Positions 47,644 through 55,160 of a stretch of DNA of 64,000 nt are shown here, one piece after another. Numbering within the stretch: the first letter of the stretch is position 1; every line of letters starts with the position of its first letter. Location of the stretch: the NCBI GenBank assembly GCA_905233625.1, contig CAJOFJ010000005.1, positions 64,119-128,118 on the forward strand. Direction: 5' to 3'. Position numbers and translations under genes: made by a program. A model generated the notes under the pieces. The model did not search any database. It was not told the DNA's origin and saw nothing but the letters and a program-made list of their open reading frames with translations. Origin of the DNA: an uncultured Bacteroidales bacterium (GTDB lineage Bacteria > Bacteroidota > Bacteroidia > Bacteroidales > WCHB1-69).

Positions 47644-48072
47644 ATGACACCTGTCAATGTTGCTCCCTATATTCCACAGCGTCCGCCAGTGTTGGTGGTG
47701 GACACTTTCTCGGAGTGTAGCAACTCGTTGATAATCACAGAATACAAGATTCCACAAGACCATATATTTGTGCAGGATGGGCACCTCAGTTCCGCAGGAC
47801 TGATTGAAAACGTTGCCCAAACTTGCGCCACCCGTATTGGCTGGCTGAACCGTGACAAACCTGTAAAAATCGGTGTAATCGGCAGCGTCAGCAATTTGGA
47901 AATAATCCGGTTACCCCGTGTCGGCCAAAGCTTAACCACCAGGGTGGATGTTCTGTCGGAGATATTTGAGGCCTCGGTGGTTCATGCGGAAATCAAGTGC
48001 GAAGGCGAAACCATCGCCCAATGTGACATGAAGGTGTATGTGTCGGATCAAAATGTTGCTTCAGCGTCGTGA
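47644..48072 (+). CDS. Hot-dog-fold 3-hydroxyacyl-ACP dehydratase 1 (ApeP-like)
   Basis: 142 residues. YIPQRPPVLVVDTF (about 8-21) and LSSAGLIENVAQTCA (about 49-63) correspond to the FabZ positions for the entrance strand and central hot-dog helix. The usual HFPG motif is not evident, as in the ApeP-type group. Dehydrates beta-hydroxy intermediates so that double bonds remain. The stop overlaps the next gene's GTG start (GTGA). Confidence 0.8.
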   Translation: MTPVNVAPYIPQRPPVLVVDTFSECSNSLIITEYKIPQDHIFVQDGHLSSAGLIENVAQTCATRIGWLNRDKPVKIGVIGSVSNLEIIRLPRVGQSLTTRVDVLSEIFEASVVHAEIKCEGETIAQCDMKVYVSDQNVASAS

Positions 48073-49850
48073 GAAACAAACAATGCATATACCAGGAAAG
48101 TCACAGCATCGTAAGTCCTCTCGGCATGAGCAGTATGGAGAATTACGAAGCCATAGCCGCAGGGGACAGTCGCTTACGCCTCTATCCCAAGCACTGGGGA
48201 ATTCCTGAACCGTTTTTCGCCTCGTTATTTGACGAAAACACAGCTTTTTTACATCGCGTTTCCCGTCAAGGCAAGGCTCTCAGCCGTATGGAGTCCATTG
48301 CCGTCACTGCCGCGGAACTGGCTATTGAACAGGCAGGCATCGACGCCTCCACAAAAGAAGTGCTCTTTGTCCTCTCCACCACTAAAGGCAATGTGGAGCT
48401 GTTGGCAGAGCCACACTGTGACGACCCGTCAGCAGTCTATCTGTGGCATTCCGCCCAAATGATTGCCGGTCATTTCGGCAATCCCAACACCCCTATCGTG
48501 GTCAGCAACGCCTGCATTTCGGGCTGTGCCGCCCAGCTGACCGCTTTCAACATGCTTCAATACAGCGACAAATACAAACATATCGTGGTTATCGGAGCCG
48601 AAGTGCTGTCAAAGTTCATCATCTCCGGTTTCCAATCCTTCAAGGCGCTGTCGCCTGAACGCTGCAAACCCTTTGATGCCAAGCGTTGCGGTCTGAACTT
48701 GGGCGAGGCTGCCGCCGCCATTGTATATGGACGCTGCGAGAATCCCGACACACTGCCCGACGGCACGATCATCTTGGAAGCGGGCGCAATTTGCAACGAC
48801 GCCAACCATATCTCCGGTCCATCTCGCACCGGAGAAGGACTGCTGCGTGCTATCCACAGGACAACGGAAGGCTTTGACACCAACCGTATTGCCTTTATCA
48901 ACGCCCATGGCACCGCCACCTTGTACAATGACGACATGGAATCGGTGGCCATCAACAGAGCAGGAATGCAAGACATCCCCGTGAACAGCCTCAAAGGCTA
49001 TTACGGCCATACCTTGGGCGCTGCCGGCGTGATGGAGGTGATACTCTCGTCCATCGCCCTGCAAAAACATCGCATTCTTCCCAGCATGGGCAGCGAAAAT
49101 CCCGGCACAGCCCATCCGTTGAACGTCTGCCTGCAACACAGCACCACAACTGGTGACGCTTTCCTAAAACTGATTTCCGGCTTCGGAGGCAGCAACGCCG
49201 CCCTGTTGTTCTCCCTTAAAAAGGAAAAACAGGTTACAGGTGACAGATTACAGGTGACAGATGACAAGATAAGAGGCTCAAACAGCTGGGAACAGATAGC
49301 AAAATATCATCTGACCCCTGACCCCTGTAACCTGAGCCTTAATATTGACGAACAACTGACACAACAGTACCGCAATATCGGCATCAATTACCCCAAGTTT
49401 TTCAAAATGGACCGACTGTGCAAAGCGGGATTTCTAGGAGCTGAAGTGTTGCTGAAAGACCTCATTGACGATGAGAAGAACAATGATGACTGGGGGATTA
49501 TCCTGATGAACAGCGCCTCTTCGCTCGACAACGACCGGCGTTTCCAGCAAACCATCGCCGAAGACGACTACTTTCCCAGCCCGTCAATCTTTGTCTATAC
49601 CTTGGCCAACATCGTGACGGGAGAGATTGCCATCCGCCACAAAATCGGTGGAGAGACATCCTTTTATGTCATGCCAGAATTTGACGAGGAGTTGATGACA
49701 GAGCTGATTGCCCAGTCCTTCAACGCCAACCCCAAACTGACCTACATTCTTTGTGGCTGGGTAGATGTTGATCACGGACAGCATGAGGTAAGAATGTTTC
49801 TTTGCCGGAAAAACGTGGAGACGTCAAGACGTGAAGACGAGGAGACGTAA
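48069..49850 (+). CDS. Ketosynthase with extra C-terminal domain and repeat-encoded linker
   Basis: 593 residues, GTG start. The ketosynthase domain (1-390) has Cys149 in SNACISGC, His in NAHGTAT and YYGHTLGAAG, and ends GFGGSNAALLFSL. Residues about 385-415 (EKQVTGDRLQVTDDK) are encoded by an AGGTGAC heptamer array. A second domain (about 430-575, WGIILMNSASSLDNDRRFQ then NIVTGEIAIRHKIGGETSFYV) resembles part of a ketosynthase fold but is too short for a full one. The C-terminus VETSRREDEET is again encoded by an intergenic-type repeat. Probably initiates or extends the polyene chain. Confidence 0.85.
   Translation: MRNKQCIYQESHSIVSPLGMSSMENYEAIAAGDSRLRLYPKHWGIPEPFFASLFDENTAFLHRVSRQGKALSRMESIAVTAAELAIEQAGIDASTKEVLFVLSTTKGNVELLAEPHCDDPSAVYLWHSAQMIAGHFGNPNTPIVVSNACISGCAAQLTAFNMLQYSDKYKHIVVIGAEVLSKFIISGFQSFKALSPERCKPFDAKRCGLNLGEAAAAIVYGRCENPDTLPDGTIILEAGAICNDANHISGPSRTGEGLLRAIHRTTEGFDTNRIAFINAHGTATLYNDDMESVAINRAGMQDIPVNSLKGYYGHTLGAAGVMEVILSSIALQKHRILPSMGSENPGTAHPLNVCLQHSTTTGDAFLKLISGFGGSNAALLFSLKKEKQVTGDRLQVTDDKIRGSNSWEQIAKYHLTPDPCNLSLNIDEQLTQQYRNIGINYPKFFKMDRLCKAGFLGAEVLLKDLIDDEKNNDDWGIILMNSASSLDNDRRFQQTIAEDDYFPSPSIFVYTLANIVTGEIAIRHKIGGETSFYVMPEFDEELMTELIAQSFNANPKLTYILCGWVDVDHGQHEVRMFLCRKNVETSRREDEET
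49230..49334. repeat. Heptamer array inside a ketosynthase gene
   Basis: AGGTTAC, AGGTGAC, AGATTAC, AGGTGAC, AGATGAC run in 7-nt phase at 49231-49265. A reverse-complement counterpart with CCTGTAACCTG ends at 49334; CAGGTTACAGG (49230-49240) pairs with it perfectly over 11 bp. The same unit is intergenic at 26475-26495 and 37683-37722. Confidence 0.88.
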
Positions 49851-49972
49851 AAGATGTAGCGATGTAACTTTCCGTCTTAACGAAAGCACGCAGTGCTTGA
49901 CTTAACGTCTTAACGCCTAAACATCATAAACAATAAACTCTAAACAATAAACCATAAAAGCATAACCAAAAT
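49815..49972. repeat. Repeat block overlapping the ketosynthase stop
   Basis: GTGGAGACGTCAAGACGTGAAGAC-like units (split here) from 49815 encode the protein's last 11 residues and stop. The array continues with a hairpin AAGCACGCAGTGCTT and CTTAACGTCTTAACG, then AAACAAT/AAACTCT heptamers at 49927-49962. Related to the block at 2210-2310. Confidence 0.8.
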
Positions 49973-50230
49973 ATGGAAGAATTAATCTACAAACTGAAAG
50001 AGGAAATCATTGACGTGTTGAATTTGGAAGGAATGAAGCCTGAAGATATTGATGAGAATGCGCCTTTGTTTGGCGAAGGCCTTGGTTTGGATTCCATTGA
50101 CGCGTTGGAATTGATTGTGCTGATGGAAAAGAACTATGGCATCAAGCTGAAAAATGCCAACGAGGGAAAAGAGATTTTCAAATCGATACATGTAATGGCT
50201 GAATATATCAACGAACACAAAACAAAATAA
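49973..50230 (+). CDS. Acyl carrier protein 2
   Basis: 85 residues, phosphopantetheine Ser41 in LGLDSIDALELIV. Second carrier of the cluster, 3 nt before the KS-CLF gene, suggesting it partners that enzyme. Confidence 0.92.
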   Translation: MEELIYKLKEEIIDVLNLEGMKPEDIDENAPLFGEGLGLDSIDALELIVLMEKNYGIKLKNANEGKEIFKSIHVMAEYINEHKTK

Positions 50231-50233
50231 TCC

Positions 50234-52603
50234 ATGACCAAGATTGTCGTCACCGGCATAGGCATTATTTCCGCATTAGGAAACGGACAGGAGGAGACGT
50301 TGAGAGGACTGCGCGACGGCAAAACCGCTGTTGGCCCCATACGGATTCTGCAAACGAAGCACCACGAGCTACCCGTCGGCGAAGTATCGCTTTCGGACAA
50401 GGAGCTGAGACAGATTATCGGCATGCCCGCCTCCACCGCAACCAACCGAACCACACTGTTGGCACGAGTGGCACTGAAAGAAGCCATTGCCGAAGCACAA
50501 TTAGGTCCAGCTGACTCTGACGCAATCGTACTGATTTCCGGCAACACTGTTGGTGGCATGGACAAAAGTGAGCAATACTACCGTGATTTCCAGCAAAATG
50601 ACAATCGCAACGAATATATTGGTCTTCACGATTGCGGAAGCTGTACCGAGATGATTGCCAAAGAATTTCCAGGACAGTTCAAATTCATCACCACCATTTC
50701 CACAGCCTGCTCCTCTGCTGCCAACGCTGTGATTCTGGGAGCGAACCTTATCAAGGATGGCACCGCTGAAATCGCAGTAGTTGGAGGTACCGAATGCCTA
50801 TCGAAATTCCACCTCAACGGATTCAACACGCTGATGATTCTGGACCACGAACCCTGCAAGCCCTTTGACGCGCACCGCAATGGCTTGAATCTGGGCGAAG
50901 GAGCAGCCTATCTGGTCATTGAGACCGAGGAATCCGCCCTACGGCGGAACGTACCCATTTTATGCGAGTTGAGTGGTTACGGCAACAGCTGTGACGCCTT
51001 CCATCAGACTGCCACCTCTCCCAATGGAGAGGGGCCCTATCTGGCCATGCGCCAAGCATTGCAAAGCAGCGGTTTATCAGCCAACGACATTGACTACGTC
51101 AACGCCCATGGCACAGGCACACCCAACAACGACGAATGCGAAGGCAATGCCATGATGCGCGTTTTCGGTGACAACATGCCGCCAATATCCTCCACCAAAG
51201 CATATACAGGACACACCACCAGTGCCGCAGGCAGCGTGGAGAGTGTTATCAGTATTTTGGCACTGAAACACCAATTCATCCCAGCGAATCTTCACTATAG
51301 CAGTCCGATAGAGGGGCACAGCTTCAAACCCGTAACTGAAGTGAGAGAGAATGTGCCCCTGAGACACGTGCTAACGAATTCCTTCGGGTTCGGCGGCAAC
51401 GACTCGTCATGTATTTTTTCCGCATACCAAAAGACAAATGTCTGCGGACAGGCATCAGAAAATGGAATTCAAAATTCAGAATTCAAAATTCAGAAAGCAG
51501 AGGAGACCGCTCATAGCTCACAGCTCATAGCTCATAGCTCACGCCCGACTTACATCCGGGCAGCTTCGCAAATTTCACTGCAAGCCCCACTGAGCGAGCA
51601 ATGGTTTGACAAGCCCGAGCTGCCTTCCTCTCTCAACTGCGACAGCCAAGAGGCCAATTATAGCCAGTATATCAACCCTATGGCGGCACGACGCATGGGC
51701 AAACTCTTCAAACGAGCCATCGCCACGGCAGTGGATGTGCTACACAAAGGCAACTGCGAGCAGGTGGACGCCATCGTCACCGGTACCGGTTTGGGATGCA
51801 TTGAACATACCGAAAATTTCCTGCATGCCATGCTTGACAATGACGAGGAGATGCTCTCCCCCACCCATTTCATGCAGTCCACCCACAACACCATCAGCTC
51901 GCAGATGTCCCTGCACTTGAAGTGTCACGGATACAACTGCACCTACTCGCACCGCGGCACTTCCTTCGACAGCGGATTGCTGGATGTGCTCACCCAAATG
52001 CATCTCGGTGACATTCACAACGCACTGGTATGCGGTCATGAGGAAATGACCCCTGCCTACTTCAGGATGTTAGGCAAAATAGGCTATTGGAAAAAAGAAA
52101 ACGCTGATGAAGAAATACTACGCCGCCACGACAGCAAAGGCTCATTTTCCGGCAGCTGCTCGCTGAACCTGCTTTTGACCGATACCCCTGCCGCCAACAA
52201 TCTATGCGCTATCCGTGGCATGGAGATGCTTTACAAGCCAGATTCACCGCAAGTGGATTCGGCTCTGCAGCGTTTACTGGCACAGAACAATCTGACTTTT
52301 AACGACATTTCTGCGGTGGTAATGGGACTCAGTGGCGACCAGGCCAACGACGACATATACCTTGATTTTGCGCACCGTCAATGCGAGAACACGCCTATAG
52401 TCTGGTACAAGCATATTTTCGGCGAATCGTACTGTGCCTCGGCTTTCGGAGCATACGTAGCCGCCGTCATTCTTCAACGCCAACGTATACCAGCACATCT
52501 ATTATATACCCCTGTTTCCACTGATATTAGGCCAAAATATATCCTGATATACAATCATTTCCAAAACAAAGACCATTCCCTTATTCTGTTATCATCATGT
52601 TAG
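50234..52603 (+). CDS. Ketosynthase-chain length factor fusion protein
   Basis: 789 residues. First domain (1-398): active ketosynthase with Cys159 in STACSSAAN, His in NAHGTGT and AYTGHTTSAAG, ending SFGFGGNDSS. Residues about 411-436 (NSEFKIQKAEETAHSSQLIA) are a linker encoded by heptamer repeats. The second domain (about 437-770) follows the ketosynthase fold, but the nucleophile position reads YSHRGTSFDSG, with Gly575 where Cys should be, and the His motifs are absent. It therefore resembles a chain length factor. In studied aryl-polyene systems KS and CLF are separate proteins that form a heterodimer (ApeO-ApeC); here they are covalently joined. Confidence 0.85.
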   Translation: MTKIVVTGIGIISALGNGQEETLRGLRDGKTAVGPIRILQTKHHELPVGEVSLSDKELRQIIGMPASTATNRTTLLARVALKEAIAEAQLGPADSDAIVLISGNTVGGMDKSEQYYRDFQQNDNRNEYIGLHDCGSCTEMIAKEFPGQFKFITTISTACSSAANAVILGANLIKDGTAEIAVVGGTECLSKFHLNGFNTLMILDHEPCKPFDAHRNGLNLGEGAAYLVIETEESALRRNVPILCELSGYGNSCDAFHQTATSPNGEGPYLAMRQALQSSGLSANDIDYVNAHGTGTPNNDECEGNAMMRVFGDNMPPISSTKAYTGHTTSAAGSVESVISILALKHQFIPANLHYSSPIEGHSFKPVTEVRENVPLRHVLTNSFGFGGNDSSCIFSAYQKTNVCGQASENGIQNSEFKIQKAEETAHSSQLIAHSSRPTYIRAASQISLQAPLSEQWFDKPELPSSLNCDSQEANYSQYINPMAARRMGKLFKRAIATAVDVLHKGNCEQVDAIVTGTGLGCIEHTENFLHAMLDNDEEMLSPTHFMQSTHNTISSQMSLHLKCHGYNCTYSHRGTSFDSGLLDVLTQMHLGDIHNALVCGHEEMTPAYFRMLGKIGYWKKENADEEILRRHDSKGSFSGSCSLNLLLTDTPAANNLCAIRGMEMLYKPDSPQVDSALQRLLAQNNLTFNDISAVVMGLSGDQANDDIYLDFAHRQCENTPIVWYKHIFGESYCASAFGAYVAAVILQRQRIPAHLLYTPVSTDIRPKYILIYNHFQNKDHSLILLSSC
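51462..51545. repeat. Heptamer arrays inside the KS-CLF gene
   Basis: AATTCAA, AATTCAG, AATTCAA, AATTCAG (51466-51493), then GCTCATA, GCTCACA, GCTCATA, GCTCATA, GCTCACG (51510-51544). Both units are of the kind seen in intergenic gaps (43918, 63290, 15925). Confidence 0.9.
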
Positions 52604-52950
52604 TATTAATCCTTCTGATAATCGTGCAGTCCATATTATTAGTGGCCGCACAATCGTTGCTGAAGATCTCCGTGCAGCTGTTTGGTGATTTTTCATGGTC
52701 GTGGCAATATTTCAAGACCGTATTCACCACCTGGCAGTTTGCCGCCTCTGGCGCATGTGCGTTGGCAGCCATGCTGGTATGGATGTATGTGCTGAAACAC
52801 TATCAGTTCAGCATTGCGTATCCATTGCTGTCCATCAGCTACATCATCGGGCTACTGTCGGCCTGCTTCATCTTTCATGAGGCTGTGCCACTTACCCGCT
52901 GGATTGGGGTCTGCATTGTAATGGTAGGTGTATATTTTATCGTAAAATAA
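52597..52950 (+). CDS. Small four-helix DMT/EamA-type membrane protein
   Basis: 117 residues, four membrane helices, resembling half of an EamA transporter or an SMR-type protein (YPLLSISYIIGLLSACFIFHEAV, split at 20: YPLLSISYIIGLLSACF). It overlaps the KS-CLF stop by 7 nt. Comparable small proteins (ArnE/ArnF-like) flip undecaprenyl-linked sugars, so a flippase role for a glycosylated or lipid-linked intermediate is possible (inference). Confidence 0.75.
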   Translation: MLVLILLIIVQSILLVAAQSLLKISVQLFGDFSWSWQYFKTVFTTWQFAASGACALAAMLVWMYVLKHYQFSIAYPLLSISYIIGLLSACFIFHEAVPLTRWIGVCIVMVGVYFIVK

Positions 52951-52957
52951 ATAAAAA

Positions 52958-53596
52958 ATGAAAAAAACAAGCATTATCACAATTATTCTGGCAGTATTAT
53001 TCTGCTTTTCATCCTTGGCTCAAGATACCAAGGAAACTCCCATTACTGGCAATCAGCGTGTCACATTGGTACAATCCATCACCAATGTGCACCAGCAAAT
53101 GAAAGCCCTCAGTGCCAACTTCACCCAAGAGAAAAACTCCGCGCTTTTCACGGAACCAGTTGTCCAAAAAGGCAAATTATGCTACGAAGCTCCTTCCAAA
53201 CTACGCTGGGAATATCTATCTCCCAAGGAGATGACCCTGCTTGTCAACGACGGCAAAACAAGCATAAAAAACGCCAAAGGAGGTGCCAGCAACAAAATGC
53301 TGAACGAACTGGGCAACATGATTATCAGCACATTTAACGGCAGCAACCTGAATGACAACAAGAACTTCGACATTCAATTCTTCAAAAATGAACAGACCAA
53401 ATCCTATATCGCTGAATTAAAACCTCTTGATAAGAAACTCCAGGCTAATTACAGCTCTATCCGTGTAATCATGAATGGAAAAAACTATCTTGCTGAGAAA
53501 GTCATCCTGAACGAAAGTAACGGTGATGTCACTACTATCATTTTTTCCAGCATGAGGACCAACGTCACTTTTCCAGAAGGAACCTTCAACAAATAG
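52958..53596 (+). CDS. LolA-like outer-membrane lipoprotein carrier
   Basis: 212 residues, signal peptide ending SLAQ (about 21). LolA-type core: MKALSANFTQEKNSALF, GKLCYEAPSKLRWEYLSP and later strands. Acts in the periplasm as a hydrophobic carrier. Within this cluster it probably ferries the polyene lipid to the outer membrane (the ApeL role). Confidence 0.87.
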   Translation: MKKTSIITIILAVLFCFSSLAQDTKETPITGNQRVTLVQSITNVHQQMKALSANFTQEKNSALFTEPVVQKGKLCYEAPSKLRWEYLSPKEMTLLVNDGKTSIKNAKGGASNKMLNELGNMIISTFNGSNLNDNKNFDIQFFKNEQTKSYIAELKPLDKKLQANYSSIRVIMNGKNYLAEKVILNESNGDVTTIIFSSMRTNVTFPEGTFNK

Positions 53597-53600
53597 ATTT

Positions 53601-53972
53601 ATGCTGCTTCAGGATTTTTTCAAAATCATCAAAACTGATATTACTCAGAATGAAGCACATATAGAGCTTGCACTGAATCCACAACATGCTATCTTTCAGG
53701 GGCATTTTCCCGGATATCCCATTACACCCGGAGTATGTGTAACCCAAATGGCGGTGGAAATTTTTTCCCATATCCAGCAACAAGAATATGTAATGACGAG
53801 AGCCAAAAGCATCAAGTTTTTACAGATTATCAAACCGGAAGATCATCCGAGAGTGCATTATCGGATGATCTGGGAACCCCTTGACGAACAACAATACCGC
53901 ATAAAAGCCGTGGTCTTTCACGAAGACACCATCTTTGCCAAAATAGACATCACGGTTGAAACTGAAAACTGA
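53601..53972 (+). CDS. Hot-dog-fold 3-hydroxyacyl-ACP dehydratase 2 (FabZ/ApeI-like)
   Basis: 123 residues. QGHFPGYPITPGVCVTQMAVE (about 33-52, joined at 20) holds the catalytic His and HFPG motif. Second dehydratase of the cluster. The C-terminal VETEN and stop are encoded by the first units of a CTGAAAA heptamer array. Confidence 0.87.
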   Translation: MLLQDFFKIIKTDITQNEAHIELALNPQHAIFQGHFPGYPITPGVCVTQMAVEIFSHIQQQEYVMTRAKSIKFLQIIKPEDHPRVHYRMIWEPLDEQQYRIKAVVFHEDTIFAKIDITVETEN

Positions 53973-54150
53973 AAGTTGAAAACTGAAAACTAATCTACTA
54001 CCCCGCCCTTCGGGCAGCCCTTCTATAGAAGGGGAATTCAAGATTTAAAATTCAAATTTCAAAATTCAAAATCCAAAACCACTAAACTCTATACTCTAAT
54101 CCCTATTCACTATTCACTAATCACTATTCACTATTCACTATTCACCAACA
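53956..54150. repeat. Long drifting heptamer array with paired-hairpin element
   Basis: CTGAAAA units overlap the dehydratase stop (53956-53993). The paired-hairpin element is at 53998-54038. 54039-54142 keeps a 7-nt phase for about 15 units while changing: AAAATTC, AAAATCC, AAAACCA, CTAAACT, CTATACT, CTAATCC, CTATTCA. It ends 8 nt before the ATG at 54151. Confidence 0.92.
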
Positions 54151-54939
54151 ATGAATCCAGAGACCACGAAGTTGAGCTTTAAGCAGAACGCTGTATGTCT
54201 TGTTATACCGACGTATAACAATGGCAAGACTGTGGCTGATGTGGTTCGGAATGCGTTAGAATACTGTGAGGATATTATTGTCGTGAATGATGGTTCTACC
54301 GATGATCCATTTGAAGAGACGCACGAATGTGCGTCTCTTCAAAATAACATTACGGTCATCAACCACCCTGTCAACAAGGGCAAGGGCAAGGCATTGATCA
54401 CCGGTTTCCAGGCAGCCATGGAACGAGGCTTCCGCTATGCTGTCACAATGGATGCCGACGGACAACACTATGCCAGCGACCTGCCCGCATTTGCCGAGGC
54501 ATTGGCCAAACATAGTGACACGCTCATCGTGGGCAGCCGCCAGTTTGGTCTACCCAATATGCCGCAGAAAAGCAGCTTCGCCAACAAATTCTCCAATTTC
54601 TGGTTCACCGTGCAAACTGGCAAGCGACTGCTCGACACCCAGACCGGTTTCCGACTATATCCCCTGAACAAGATGGGCCGGATGAAACTGCTCAGCTCTC
54701 GTTACGAAGCCGAACTGGCCTTACTGGTCCGCTCCGCCTGGCGAGGCATCAACATTCTGCCGATTCCGATTAATGTTTATTACCCTCCGAAAGAAGAGCG
54801 TGTTTCGCACTTCCGACCTGGCATGGATTTCTTCCGCATCAGTGTCCTCAACACCTTCTTCACCTTTGCTGCTATCCTTTATGGCTATCCGGTGATGCTT
54901 TATCACCACATCAAGAATAAACTGAAAACTGAAAACTGA
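54151..54939 (+). CDS. Family 2 glycosyltransferase (DPM1/DPG synthase-like)
   Basis: 262 residues, inverting GT-A fold. LVIPTYNNGKTVADVV (about 12-27), VVNDGSTDD, NKGKGKALITGF and metal-binding DADGQHY are clear. The C-terminus has a single hydrophobic segment (NTFFTFAAILYGYPVMLY). Likely transfers a sugar from a nucleotide donor to a lipid or the polyene. About nine residues at 55-63 (EETHECASLQ) come from a perfect palindrome. The tail LKTEN is encoded by a heptamer array. Confidence 0.88.
   Translation: MNPETTKLSFKQNAVCLVIPTYNNGKTVADVVRNALEYCEDIIVVNDGSTDDPFEETHECASLQNNITVINHPVNKGKGKALITGFQAAMERGFRYAVTMDADGQHYASDLPAFAEALAKHSDTLIVGSRQFGLPNMPQKSSFANKFSNFWFTVQTGKRLLDTQTGFRLYPLNKMGRMKLLSSRYEAELALLVRSAWRGINILPIPINVYYPPKEERVSHFRPGMDFFRISVLNTFFTFAAILYGYPVMLYHHIKNKLKTEN
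54311..54342. repeat. Palindromic element in frame in the glycosyltransferase gene
   Basis: Perfect 14-bp arms (TTGAAGAGACGCAC and GTGCGTCTCTTCAA) around GAAT. Read as FEETHECASLQ, in the same frame phase as the related element in the FISUMP gene (ETHGRASLQ). Confidence 0.88.
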
Positions 54940-55160
54940 AAGTTTTTCCACTACCCCGGCCTTCGGCCACCCCTTCTAGAAGAAGGGGAATTCAACTACC
55001 CCGGCCTTCGGCCACCCCTTCTAGAAGAAGGGGAATTTAGAGACCACTAACTATTGATACCCACAACTTGTAAACTAAAAAACACTAAACTCTAAACATT
55101 AAACATTTGAATTTTGAACTCTGAATTCTGAATTATAATCCCTAATCACTAAAACCTATA
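54920..55160. repeat. Two paired-hairpin elements and a drifting heptamer array
   Basis: ACTGAAA units across the glycosyltransferase stop, paired-hairpin elements at 54950-54992 and 54995-55038 (tandem, almost identical). Then an array at 55081-55158 in 7-nt phase: ACACTAA, ACTCTAA, ACATTAA, ACATTTG, AATTTTG, AACTCTG, AATTCTG, AATTATA, ATCCCTA, ATCACTA, AAACCTA, ending at the ATG 55161. Confidence 0.93.

Noticed and set aside
50234..52603. Modular polyketide synthase
   Set aside because: No acyltransferase, ketoreductase, ACP or thioesterase domain is in the polypeptide; only a ketosynthase and a ketosynthase-like partner domain are present.
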